Assembly: GCA_900491605.1 (NCBI GenBank)
Contig: UESW01003830.1
Coordinates: forward strand, 1,473,782 to 1,537,781
Direction of reading: 5' to 3'
DNA: 64,000 nucleotides
Origin: Calamus simplicifolius
Taxonomy: Eukaryota; Streptophyta; Magnoliopsida; Arecales; Arecaceae
Position numbers and translations under genes: made by a program. The notes under the pieces are model-generated. The model was not told the DNA's origin and ran no database searches. It saw only the letters and a list, made by a program, of their open reading frames with translations. Position 1 is the first letter of the stretch. Each line of letters starts with the position of its first letter. Below are positions 1 to 10,492 of the stretch, piece by piece.

Positions 1-632
1 GTTATGGCGCTCTTGCTGTTCCCATACTTCTAATCAGGCTATTAGATTTTAACTTTTTATGTCCCTCTAAATGCATGATATTATTTTAATTCATTTGCTT
101 TACTGCTTCTGTTATGGGTAAAGGGAATCAGACACGGCTCTTGGTTCACCAACTGAAGTAAAATTAGTTGTCATCTTCTAATCATACTAGGTCATGCCTC
201 AATCTCTTTACATAGATAGCAGGTTGTGGTTCTCAATCTTTCCAGGTGGATATTTGGTCTCTGATCGACTCTTGGGCTCCTTAAAAGGTTTTCATTAATT
301 TGCTTTAAGGTGTTCAAACTATGGCATGCATAAAATACCAAGGATTCTTGGAATGAGTTTATCTTATGCAATTTTATTTTGTGTTATTAGAATCACTTGT
401 TCCATACTTATGAGAATTAAAGATTCAGTTAAAACCAAGTCAGTTTTTTGTTTCACTGAACTCTGAATGACACATAATGTATATTAAATGTGAATATGAA
501 TTGAGGGTGTTTTCAAATAGCTTGAAGATATGTTTAATAGATTGCATGTGCAAGGATTAATCTGCATTGGGTTTATTAGTATGAATGAATGCAATTAGGC
601 CAACGTATTATTAACCAGGTTTTATCTTACAG
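1..632. other. Non-coding, probable intron at left edge
   Basis: No open frame of note is present. The stretch is AT-rich and ends in a good 3' splice site (TTTATCTTACAG at 621-632), so it may be an intron of a gene that starts left of the window. Confidence 0.35.
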
Positions 633-808
633 GATACAACTTGCTTCACATTGGTAAATCATTAGAGAGCTATCAGTTGACCTGCTGTATCTCATGCCTG
701 GGATTGAATTTTGCAGTTTGGGTATTTGGGACTATTGGAAGAGGAGTTGTCTATCATAAAAGAATAGTTAAAAAGCTGGTCTTCATTCATATCGAGAGGT
801 TACCTTGA
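633..808 (+). CDS. Possible terminal exon of an unrecognised gene
   Basis: After the splice acceptor at 631-632 an open frame of 57 codons runs from 635 to a TGA at 806-808, with two bases completing a split codon at the junction. The residues begin YNLLHIGKSLESY, contain a hydrophobic stretch (CCISCLGLNFAVWVFGTI) that could be one membrane segment, and end in a basic tail with KRIVKK. A frame this long is mildly unusual in DNA of this composition. I do not recognise the family. Upstream exons would lie outside the window, so this is a guess from splice-site and frame evidence only; a chance frame is possible. Confidence 0.33.
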
Positions 809-916
809 TGACACACTGGCAAATTAGATTTTATCAGCCATTGTAGGGTCTCTTATGCGTTTTACAAACTAATATGAAATGCTCTTATTTAAAAAAAAAA
901 TCAAAATATTTCTTTA

Positions 917-1430
917 ATTAGCACACTGTGCGAGGCAGCATAGTACACACAAAAGACAATCACCTTTGGTTGATCCTTCAAAACAAACTATACATAAAAA
1001 ACAATCTTAAGAAGAAAATAATGGTTAGTGAGACAAGGATGCATACTATGCGAGATAGCATAACGGTCAATAGTGTGCTATAGTGTGCTATACACAATCA
1101 AGACAATCTTAAGCAAGGAAGATCATAGCCAATGAGATCAGGACTGCACACCTATATCGACAATCTTAAGAAGAAATCATAGCCAATGAGATCAGAATGC
1201 ACATTAATCGAGGTAGCATAAGAGTCGGTAGATTATTTATTCATCAGATGCTCATTCTTAAAATTAATAAAAATATATGTTTCCAACACTGAGATTTGGA
1301 TGCATACCATACGAGGTGGCATAAGAGTCAGTAAATTATTTATATGCATACTATGCGAGATAACATAAGAGTCAGTAGATTATTTATCCATCAGACGCTG
1401 ATTCTCAAAATTGATATAAAAATCTGTTTT
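917..1430. repeat. Cluster of imperfect interspersed short repeats
   Basis: A motif like GCATACTATGCGAGATAGCA followed by TAAGAGTCAGTAGATTATTT recurs with changes near 917, 1040, 1199, 1300 and 1344. A second motif (AATCTTAAGAAGAAA then ATAGCCAATGAGATCAG) recurs between about 1000 and 1190. Spacing is irregular (about 45-160 bp). No open frame is associated. It may be a decayed tandem array or part of an old transposon. Confidence 0.55.
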
Positions 1431-1574
1431 CACACTACCCTGATAGGCAAGGAACCACCAAATAATCTCATTTTAACAAATTATTAACATCTCCACATTA
1501 GGCTATAAATTGGCTGGTGTGTTCAAAGTTGATTGGTTATTTTTTGAAAAAAAGTATTAAATTTGGAATCTTAT

Positions 1575-2467
1575 TGTTGCCGCCAAATCACTTTTGAGAA
1601 GCGTCAAGCGACAGAAATGCTTCATTGGCCTTCAGAGGAATGATAGGGACCGCCTCCTTCAGCCGAAAACCTGCAAGAAAAGTTTCGGACCGATGGTTCC
1701 GGCGGGGATCTTCCGACGCTCAAGTCAGCGATCTGGAGAACATAAATTTTGTAATGAAAGAGTAGAGATTGAGTCCCCCTCCCTCGTTGGGGGTCGGGCT
1801 CTTTATATACCTGTTCGGGGGTCCCTTTTACCCTTCGTTGATAATAGCTGAATCACATCTTCCGTTAAGATCGGCTATAGCTGCTAAACGTGTGCCATAA
1901 GTATCAGCAACGGTTCATAATATAGCGGTAACAACCCGTGATCTTGGCAAAAGAGAAACGGGTTGGCAAGCCACGTGGAAGCTCTGTGTAAACAACAATG
2001 GGTGATAAGGTTAGTCACGTGGGCCCCAAGTGCAACCATTGGGATAGAAGATGTCGTTTAAAGTTAAAGCCAGCAGTCCTTCGTAGAGCATTAATTATGG
2101 AGTTATGGCACTATTCACATGCAAGGCACTGTTAACGGCTAGGGAGCTTGGCATCTTGGAGGCGTCGGCCTTAGAGCTATCGGCCATGGAGCTGTCGCCT
2201 TGAAGGTGTCGGCCATGGAGCTGTCGGCCTTGGAGCTGTCGGCCATGGAGCTGTCGGCCATGGAGGTATCGGTCATGGAGCTGTCGGCCTTGGAGCTATC
2301 GGCCATGAAGGTCGGCCATGGAGCGTCGGCCATGGAGCAATTGGGTGTGCGTGGGCTTTATGAGGCCATAAACGCTACCGTGGCCGAAGGGTCCTTTGGA
2401 GGCCAAGAGGAGCTTCATCGGTTTTCTTCCTTCACGGTTCTCTAACGGCGTTGGATCAGCCACATCA
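1575..2467 (-). mobile_element. Solo LTR 'D' (Gypsy, related to element B)
   Basis: An 893-bp LTR in minus orientation, reading TGATGTGGCTGATCC at 2467 and ending in GGCGGCAACA at 1575. It is flanked by a perfect 5-bp target duplication, CTTAT, at 1570-1574 and 2468-2472. The ends and the U5 region (the plus-strand CTTCCGACGCTCAAGT near 1712-1727) resemble the LTRs of element B. A TATA-like stretch (TTTATATA near 1801) lies in promoter position. No second LTR or internal region is present, so it is what recombination between two LTRs leaves behind. Confidence 0.85.
2165..2330. repeat. 15/30-bp minisatellite in U3 of solo LTR D
   Basis: About ten degenerate copies of ATGGAGCTGTCGGCC, alternating with TTGGAGCTGTCGGCC, lie in the U3 part of the solo LTR. 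The period is a multiple of three, which produces spurious repetitive open frames on both strands (such as MELSALELSAMELS). Confidence 0.8.
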
Positions 2468-3240
2468 CTTATAACCATCAATAAGAGGGTTATATTGATC
2501 TATCTAGTCCCAAATATAAACTGCATGTTCCAACTAATATATTATGGTACTAGATAGAGATTAAATAAGAATAACATTATTTATTTTTAATACAAATCTT
2601 ACATTTCTCTTATTTTTGTCTGAAATCAGTTGTACCCACTAAGAATATTATAATATAATGCAGTAGACATAATAAACTTTGTTTTATTATTATCACTTGT
2701 ATGGTCGCATTAAATAACTTGTAATATAGTGAATTTTGTTACCTAAAATCATATCGTTTTAAAAAAAATTTTAACTTTTGCACCTAGCATGGTAGTATTG
2801 TAATACCTTTCAACGATTGCAGATCCATTATCCTTAATGCACATTTTTTCCTCATTTTTAAAACCTTTTTTGTTTTTGCTTGACATCATCCAATAAATTA
2901 ATTTTATTTTAAAAATTAAAAATAATGTAATACACACAATTTTTTTATCTTATATAAATTTTAATTTTTAAATAATAACTTTAAAATTTAAATTTAATAA
3001 TATAAAATTTTAAAAAGCTATATTTTTTATTTATATTTTCCTTTTTTAAACCTTTTTATTTTGAATTATGTTTATATTTTAAAAACTTTTTTTTTGAAAA
3101 AATATTTCATCTATTTTTTAAGTTACGGTTTCAAATCAATTAATTTCTTTTGACATTTTTTAAAAATATTTACTATATATTTTATTTATCTTATTTTGTT
3201 TTTCTTATTTAAAAATAATAGTTTTAGAATTAAAGTTTAA
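2468..3240. other. AT-rich intergenic stretch
   Basis: Very AT-rich DNA with long A and T runs. No credible gene, repeat array or RNA gene is seen. Confidence 0.6.
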
Positions 3241-3557
3241 TGATACAATAACAATAACAAAGCCCTAATTTCAAACTAGTAGGGGTTGACTTCGTGAATC
3301 CTTTTTATTCATTTAACTCTATTTTGGCTCATATTTATAAAATGTAAAAAAATTAAGTCTTTGTTTATCATTTCTTTTCATATAATCTTCAATCTACCTC
3401 TATCTCTACTTTTTTGTTTAAACTATATGTATCAAGTCATTCTTTTGTACTTATGCATTTTTAGGTCTACATTACTCATGTTTAAACTATGTAAGTCATC
3501 ACTCCCTTAATTTATTCTTAATTAGAGCTATTTCTATCTTTTTTATGAATGATTTTT
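3241..3557 (-). mobile_element. RTE-type LINE, 3' end fragment
   Basis: Read on the minus strand this is the last part of a LINE reverse-transcriptase ORF and its tail. Just right of the break the residues IEIALIKNKLRE match the conserved region that follows the RNE motif in plant RTE-like LINEs. The 3' end is a short TTGTTATTGTTATTGTATCA run at about 3241-3260. Stops and frameshifts are frequent. It continues on the other side of element A at 10493. Confidence 0.75.
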
Positions 3558-3599
3558 TGATGGGGCCAGTTGACCCCATGAAAAAATAAAATTTTTTGG

Positions 3600-4510
3600 A
3601 CGGCCCCAAAGGCCGACACCTCCAAGACCGGCACCTCCAAGGCCGGCACCTCCAAGACCGGCACCTCCAAGGCCGACACCCGACGGCCCCAAAGGCCGAC
3701 ATCTCCAAGACCGACGGCCCCAAAGGCCGACACTCAACACCCGACGGCCCCAAAGGCCGGCACCTCGAAGACCGTCAGCCCCAAAGGCCGACACCCGACG
3801 ACCGACGGCTCCAAAGGCCAACCCCCGACGGCCCCAAAGGCCGACATCTCCAAGACCGACGGCCCCAAAGGCCGACACCCGACACCCGACGGCCCCAAAG
3901 GTCGGTACTCGAAGATCGTCAGCCCCAAAGGCCGACATCCGACGACCGACGGCCCCAAAGGCCGACACCCGACGGCCCCAAAGGCCGACATCTCCAAGAC
4001 CGACGGTCCCAAAGGCCGACACCCGATACCCGACGGCCCCAAAGGCTGGCACCTCGAAGACCGTCAGCCCCAAAGGCCGACACCCGACACCCGACGGCCC
4101 CAAAGGCCGGCACCTCGAAGACCGACGGCCCCAAAGGCCGACACCCGACACCCGACGGCCCCAAAGGCCGCACCTCGAAGACCGTCAGACACCCGACGGC
4201 CCCAAAGATCGACACCTCGAAGACCGTCAGCCCAAAAGGCCGACACCCAATGACCGACGCCCCAAAGGCCGACACCCGACACCCGACGGCCCCAAAGACC
4301 GGCACCTTCAAGGCCGACACCTCGAAGACTGTCGGCCCCAAAGGCCGACACTTCCAAGACCGGCACCTCCGAGGCCGGCACCTCCAAGACAGTCAGCCCC
4401 AAAGGCCGGCACCTCCAAGGCCGGCACCTAGAAGGCTGTCGGCCCCAAAGGCCGACACCTCCAAGGACGACACCTCCAGACAGTCGGCCCCAAAGGCCGA
4501 CAACTCCAAG
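3600..4510 (+). repeat. U3 minisatellite, 5' LTR of A
   Basis: Dozens of copies of GGCCCCAAAGGCCGACA joined by variable linkers such as CCTCCAAGACCGGCA, CTCGAAGACCGTCAG and CCCGACACCCGAC. Long open frames on both strands here (up to 388 codons) are by-products of the low-stop repeat and are not genes. Confidence 0.9.
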
Positions 4511-5289
4511 ACTGGCACCTCCAAGCCAGGCGGTCCCGGCGCTTCCAAGCCGGCCCCGACATCTCTCCAACCGGCCCTCTACGTCTCCAAGCGAGTCGGC
4601 CCCCGTCACTTCCTAACCGGCCCCGGCGTGTCCAAGCTAGGCGGCCCGGCACCCCCAGGTGGCCCCGACATCTTCCTAGCCGGCCTCTACTTCTCCAAGA
4701 AAGTTGGCCCCGACGCCTTCTCCACGTCCCCAGTCCGACCGAGCCGGCCAAGGCCATCCTAGGCCGGCCCAACTCGGCCCCGGCGTCTCCAGTCCCGCCG
4801 AGTCGGCCAAGGCCGTCCTAGGCCGGCCCGACTTGGCCCCGGCGTCTCCAGTCCCGCCGAGTCGGCCAAGGCTATCCCCGGCCGACCCGACTTGGCCCCG
4901 GCGTCTCCAGTCCCGCCGAGTCGGCCAAGGCCATCCCAAGCTGGCCAAACTCGGCTCCGGCGTCTCCAAGTCTGTCGATTCGGCCCCGCTCCGGCACTGC
5001 CTCGCCAGAGGGATGGGCCCCAGCCATCTCGGGTCGACCCGGCTCGACCCTGACAAGACGGGATTTTCCATTTCCCGCCAGATCAACCCCCAGCAGTTCA
5101 AGAAATCGCCTCTCTGATGCGCACCGCCCGACAGTGCCAGACATGCGCCGCCCGACAGCGCCGATGCGAACCGCCCGACAGCCCCGCCGGCTGATGGGAT
5201 GTGGCCCACTAACCGGCCTAGATTCATGCGAGGGCTCAGCAGAGCTTCTGATTCATGCAATCCCATGTGATTATGCCAGAATCAACCCC

Positions 5290-5297
5290 TATAAAAA
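5290..5297 (+). promoter_or_regulatory. TATA box of the 5' LTR of A
   Basis: TATAAAAA lies about 280 bp before the LTR end, the expected place for the element's own promoter. The same box is at 10206-10213 in the 3' LTR. Confidence 0.6.
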
Positions 5298-5575
5298 GGT
5301 GAATCCACCCGGTAAACAGGTATGCGCGATAACCCCCAAAATTGCCATCTCAACTCTCAAAGGAATTCCTCCTCCCTAAGATCCCTTTTTCCACACAAAA
5401 CAAGGCTCCCTCGAGCCCTTCTTCAGTTGTGACCTCAGTCACTAACTTGGCCATCAGAGGGTCCCACCGGAGACCCCCTTCGGTCCCGGGACTTCTTTGC
5501 AGGCAACCCGGCAAAGCGCGGATTCGAGAAGCACCTCCGTTCCCGACGTCCAGGAGAGATGATCGAGCGTCATCA

Positions 5576-5600
5576 GATTGGCGCGCCAGGTAGGGGGGGC
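5576..5600 (+). other. Primer-binding-site region of element A
   Basis: Directly after the 5' LTR comes GATTGGCGCGCCAGGTAGGG followed by more G. The same block follows the 5' LTRs of B (minus, 35358-35338, with GGCGCCAGGTAGGGGG) and C (minus, 58101-58076). The position is that of the tRNA primer site; the tRNA used was not identified. Confidence 0.65.
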
Positions 5601-5666
5601 ATAAGAAAAAGTAGCGAACATTCTCCATGAGCTACATCTTTCGTCCCCTCTCTTCTTCCAGAAGCC

Positions 5667-7254
5667 ATGGTGGTGACACGAGCTTAGGACCCCTCCATCA
5701 GCTGCCTAGCGGGGTTTCTCCCGTCAACTAGACAGCAGGAAGCCAATCCCCCTGCTGCCGACCCTTCGGTCACCTGCCCGCCGCCGGACGCCACTGTCCA
5801 AACAGCAGAGCAGCTGGCAACTCTTTCCCAGCAAGTCCAGAATCTCACCGCCATGATCCACGGGCTCCAGCAATGACAGTCCATGGCCACCTAGCACCAG
5901 ACTGCTCCCCTCGCCAGTCAACAATCGGCGAGGGGAGGTTCTCCTCGGCGAGAGGCCGGTCGGCGAGAGACCGGCCGACGTCAAGTTTCCCCTAGGAAGC
6001 CTCGACGCGAGCCCTCCATGCGGCCATGGTCCCCTGACCACGGTCCCAACGAGTTTCCTCTCAAGCCACATCATCACGAGGAACCCAAGCGGAAGTCCCG
6101 ACTTCCGTCTCCATCTCCTTCTACCTCCTCTTCTTCTTCTTCCTCCGAGCCTTCTTAGAGGGCCCCGATGATCAACTGCCAGGCGGAGGAACGCCTGGAG
6201 GAGTACAACCGGTGCCTCGACGAGCTCGTCAAGAAGATCAACCATCAGTCGGAGGAAGAGTTCGACACTCGTCCTCCTTACACTCGCCGCATACTGGAGG
6301 AACCGGTTCCCTCCAGGTTCCGCTTCCCCCAGGTGGACCCGTACGATGGTACGACCGATCCTCTCGATCATCTCGAGAGTTACAAAGCAATGATGCAAAT
6401 CCAGGGTGCTTCAGACGCCCTTCTCTGCAAAGCCTTCCCCGCCACCCTGTGGAAGGCTGCCCGTGCATGGCACTCATGCCTGCCCCCTCACAGCGTCGAC
6501 TCCTTCCGGGAGCTGGAGAGGGCATTTTTGGCCCACTTCGACGCCTGCCGCCGGATCCTAAGGGTGGCAGACAGCCTCTTCTCCGTCTGCTAGAAGGAAG
6601 GAGAGTCATTGTGGGACTTCGTGTCCCAATTCAAAACCGCCGACCTCGAGGTCTACCATCTCGACGATGCGGTGGCCACCCTGGCGCTGAAGCGGGGACT
6701 CCTTCCATCCCGCTTCACCTTCTCCCTGGATAAGAAGCCCCGAAACTCTTACTCCGACCTCCTCCTCCGGGCCCAGAAGTACATCCGGACGGATGAAGCC
6801 AACTTCACCCGCCGAGAATCCTCAAGAAACTCCAGCGGGCCCCCTCGACACAGGCGAGCTGACCCGCCTCACCGTTCCGAGAACAAGCAATGGAGCCCCG
6901 TCCCCGACAAGAATGAGCTCACTCCTCTCCTTGCCCCTTGATCCACATCCTGATGGAGATCGAGGGCGAGCCTTACCTCCAGCGTCCTCCCCCATGAAGA
7001 AAGGTGCACCCCGCGACGTGAGCCGCTACTGCCGTTTCCACCTGGATTACGGCCATGACACCGACAGCTGCTACAGCTTGAAGCGGGCCATCGAGAAGCT
7101 TATCCAGCGGGGCTACCTCGGCAAGTATGTCCAGAAGACGCAACAGCCGCTGCCCGGCCATCATGGGGCCTCCACCAGCTCAAGCCACCGTCGACAACAC
7201 TCCCATGGAGCAGACGATCGGGATGGTGTCCTGGGGATCAGCTTCTGCACCTAA
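5667..7254 (+). pseudogene. gag pseudogene of element A
   Basis: Starts at ATG 5667 (MVVTRA), matching the start of the gag in element C (MVMTRA). A Ser/Pro/Arg-rich N-terminal part precedes the retrotransposon gag domain at about 6170-6790 (conserved stretches AEERLEEYN, ESYKAMMQIQGASDALLCKA, FRELERAFLAHFDACR). A C-terminal CRFHLDYGHDTDSC motif near 7035 is typical of Tat-like gag proteins. The frame has in-frame stops at 5685, 5874, 5892, 6156 and 6591, and a frameshift near 6.8-6.9 kb. It forms the virus-like particle in intact relatives; this copy cannot encode a full product. Confidence 0.88.
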
Positions 7255-7463
7255 ATGGCCAAGGCATCCAAGCCTACCGAGGGGGGCAAGCTGTCCCCCA
7301 ACTGAGAAGGTCCCTACCGCACCACCGAAACACTTCACCGGGGGGTATGCAAACTAGAAGAGCTTGACGGGAAGCCCGTTCTACGTACCTGGAACGCGGA
7401 CGACCTCCGCCAGTATTACCAATGTACTCCCAAAAGCATGAATAATAAAGAAAGCCCCTTTTG
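7255..7463 (+). pseudogene. Relic of pol 3' end (integrase tail)
   Basis: Reads KPTEGGKLSPN, a stop, then EGPYRTT and LEELDGKPVLRTWN, matching the last part of pol in element C (KPTEGGKLSPNWEGPYRV and LEELNGQPI). Gag ends in DGVLG at about 7233, so roughly the whole protease-to-integrase block has been lost between about 7232 and 7262. The stop sits at a Trp codon (TGG to TGA). Confidence 0.8.
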
Positions 7464-7498
7464 ATGCCACAGTTTGTTCTCCCTTGCGCCAAGTCTTT

Positions 7499-8230
7499 CA
7501 AAAGGAGCTCATCGGCATCGCGGCCCACAGGACACCACTCGGCCCCGGCACGGCGGTGCCCCCGAGTAGGTTAAGACCCTAAAGGCTCCGTACCCGGTTG
7601 AGTCGCCACTTGGGTGGCACACAAACCCCCAAGCTAGTTCAAAAGGAGCTCACTGGCATCGCGGCCCACGGGACACCACTCGGCCCTGGCACGACGGTGC
7701 CCCCGAGTTGGTCAAGACCCTAAAGGCTCCGTACCCGGCTGAGTCGCCACTTGGGCGGAACACAAACCCCCAAGATGGTTTAAAAGGAGCTCACTGGCAT
7801 CGCAGCCCATGGGACACCACTCGGCCCCGGCACAGCGGTGCCCCCGAGTAGGTTAAGACCCTAAAGGCTCCGTACCCGGCTGAGTCGCCACTTGGGTGGA
7901 ACATAAACCCCCAAGATGGTTCAAAAGGAGCTCACTGGCATCGCGGCCCATGGGACACCACTCGGCCCCGGCACGGCGGTGCCCCTGAGTAGGTTAAGAC
8001 CCTAAAGGCTCCGTACCCGGCTGAGTTGCCACTGGGACGGCACACAAACCCCCAAGCTGGTTCAAAAGGAGCTCACTGGCATCGCGGCCCATGGGACACC
8101 ACTTGGCCCCGACACGGCGGTGCCCCCGAGTAGGTTAAGACCCTAAAGGCTCCGTACCTACGTGAGTCGCCCCTCGTAGCAGTTTCCACACCCCCGAGGC
8201 GGTTAAAAAGGAACCTGACAACTCTCAGCT
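7499..8230 (+). repeat. 141-bp tandem repeat array of element A
   Basis: Units begin CAAAAGGAGCTCACTGGCAT at 7499, 7640, 7781, 7922, 8063 and, degraded, 8204: five successive steps of exactly 141 bp. Each unit contains GGGACACCACTCGGCCCCGG and CTAAAGGCTCCGTACCCGG. The array lies between the pol relic and the 3' LTR. The reverse complement of the same unit makes the array at 51083-52500 in element C. Confidence 0.93.
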
Positions 8231-8377
8231 CTCAAGTCACCCTCCTGGGTTCAAAAGACTTCCAGACTCCGCGTTGGAAAGGATTACTAGTTGCCCTCAG
8301 CTAGCCAAAGAAGGCATGCAGACGTCCATCCAAGGCAGCGCAAGATGCCAAGGTAAAAGTTCTACACTCCTTTCGCT

Positions 8378-8397
8378 TAAAGAGTGTGGGGGGAATT
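8378..8397 (+). other. Polypurine tract of element A
   Basis: AAAGAGTGTGGGGGGAATT sits immediately before the 3' LTR, where plus-strand DNA synthesis starts in LTR retrotransposons. Confidence 0.6.
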
Positions 8398-10492
8398 TGA
8401 TGGGGCCAGTTGACCCATGAAAAAATAAAATTTTTTGGACGGCCCCAAAGGCCGACACCTCCAAGGCCGGCACCTCCAAGGCCGGCACCTCTAAGAATGA
8501 CACCTCCAAGGCCGACACCCAACGGCCCCAAAGGCCGACACCCGACGGCCCCAAAGGCCGACATCTCCAAGACCGACGGCCTCAAAGGCCGACAACCCGA
8601 CACCCGACGGCCCCAAAGGCCGGCACCTCGAAGACCGTCAGCCCCAAAGGCCGACACCCGATGACCGACAGCCCCAAAAGCCGACACCCGACGGCCCCAA
8701 AGGCCGACACCCGACACAAACGGCCCCAAAGGCCGGCACCTCGAAGACCGTCAGCCCCAAAGGCCGACACCCGACGACCGACGGCTCCAAAGGCCGACAC
8801 CTAACGGCCCCAAAGGCCGACATCTCCAAGACCGACGGCCCCAAAGGCCGGCACCTTGAAGACTGTTAGCCCCAAAGGCCGACACCCGACATCCGACGGC
8901 CCCAAAGGCCGGCACCTCGAAGACCGACGGCCCCAAAGGCCGACACCCGACACCCGATGGCCCCAAAGGCCGGCACCTCGAAGACCGTCAGCCCCAAAGG
9001 CCGACACTGACACCCGACACCCGACGGCCCCAAAGGCCGACACCTGACACCCGACACCCGACGGCCCCAAAGGCCGCACCTCGAAGACCGTTAGCCCCAA
9101 AGGCCGACACCCGACGACCGATGGCCCCAAAGGCCGACACCCGACGGCCCCAAAGACCGGCACCTCCAAGGCCGGGACCTCGAAGACTGTCGGCCCCAAA
9201 GGCCGACACCTCCAAGACCGGCACCTCCGAGGCCGGCACCTCCAAGACAGTCAGCCCCAAAGGCTGGCACCTCCAAGGCCGGTACTTGAAGGCTGTCGGC
9301 CCCAAAGGCCGACACCTCCAAGGACGGCACCTCCAAGATAGTCGGCCCCAAAGGCCGACAACTCCAAGACCGGCACCTCCAAGCCAGGCGGTCCCGACGC
9401 TTCCAAGCCGGCCCCGGCATCTTCCCAGCCGGCCCTCTACATCTCCAAGCGAGTCGGCCCCCGGCACTTCCCAACCGGCCCCGACGTGTCCAAGCTAGGT
9501 GGCCCGGCACCTCCCAGGCGGCCCCGGCATCTTCCTAGCCGGCCTCTACTTCTCCAAGCAAGTCGGCCCCGACGCCTTCTCCACGTCCCCAGTCCGGCCG
9601 AGCCGGCCAAGGCCGTCCCAGGCTGGCCCAACTCGGCCCAGGCGTCTCCAGTCCCGCCGAGTCGGCCAAGGCCATCCCAGGCCCGCCTGACTCGGCCCCG
9701 GCGTCTCCAGTCCCGCTGAGTCGGCCAAGGCCATCCTCGGCCGGCCCGACTCGGCCCCGGCATCTCCAGTCCCGCCGAGTCGGCCAAGGCCATCCCCGAC
9801 CGGCCCGACTCAGCCCTGGCGTCTCCAGTCCCACCGAGTCAGCCAAGGCTATCCCAGGCCGGCCCGACAAAGCCCCGGCGTCTCCAAGTCCATCGATTCG
9901 GCCCTACCCCAGCACTACCTCGCCAGCAGGATGGGCCCCAGCCATCTCGGGTCGACCCGGCTTGGCCCTGACAAGATGGGATTCCTAGTTCCCCCAGATC
10001 AACCTCCAGCGGTTCAAGAAACCGCCTCTCTGACGCGCACCGCCCGACAGCGCCAGACACGTGCCGCTCGACAGCGTCGATGTGCGTCGCCCGACAGCCC
10101 CACCGGCTGATGGGACGTGGCCCACTAACCGGCCCAGATTCACGCGAGGGCTCAGCAGAGCTTTTGATTCACGCAATCCCATGTGATCATGCCAGAATCA
10201 ACCCCTATAAAAAGGTGAATCCACCCGGTAAACAGGTACGCGCGATAACCCCCAAAAATCGCCATCTCAACTCTCAAAGGAATTCCTCCTCCTTGAGATC
10301 CCTTTTTCCACATAAAACAGGGCTCCCTCGAGCCTTTCTTCAGCTGTGACCTCAGTCACTAACTTGGCCATCAGAGGGTCCCGCCGGAGACCCCCTTCGG
10401 TCCCGGAACTTCTTTGCAGGCAATCCAGCGAAGCGTGGATTCGAGAAGCGCCTCTGTTCCCGACGTCCAGGAGAGGTGATCGAGCGTCATCA
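8398..10492 (+). repeat. 3' LTR of element A
   Basis: A 2095-bp LTR from TGATGGGGCCAG to GAGCGTCATCA, matching 3558-5575. Its U3 minisatellite (about 8437-9370) differs from that of the 5' LTR in copy arrangement. TATA box at 10206-10213. Confidence 0.9.

Larger units (their letters stand above)
3558..5575 (+). repeat. 5' LTR of element A
   Basis: A 2018-bp LTR bounded by TGATG and CATCA. U3 holds a long GC-rich minisatellite, then a second GC-rich stretch built on CGGCGTCTCCAGTCCCGCCG. U5 ends next to the primer-site region. It matches 8398-10492, which is 77 bp longer. Confidence 0.9.
3558..10492 (+). mobile_element. Gypsy element 'A', non-autonomous
   Basis: A 6.9-kb LTR retrotransposon on the plus strand. 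LTRs begin TGATGGGGCCAG and end CGTCATCA. Order: 5' LTR, primer-site region, gag pseudogene, a short relic of the integrase end, 141-bp tandem repeats, purine-rich tract, 3' LTR. Protease, reverse transcriptase, RNase H and most of integrase are missing, so it cannot move alone. Right flank is ATTTT; left flank is TTTTT with ATTTT one base further out, so the target duplication is probably ATTTT with one base slipped. It sits inside a LINE open frame. Confidence 0.88.

Noticed and set aside
3543..4772. Long open frames on both strands, up to 388 codons, rich in repeated peptides such as GRHLQDRHLQ or SAFGAVG
   Set aside because: They lie in the LTR minisatellite of element A, appear on both strands and again in the other LTR, and are by-products of stop-poor repeats.
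7499..8230. Regularly spaced repeats that might suggest a CRISPR array
   Set aside because: Head-to-tail 141-bp units without distinct spacers, inside a plant retrotransposon.
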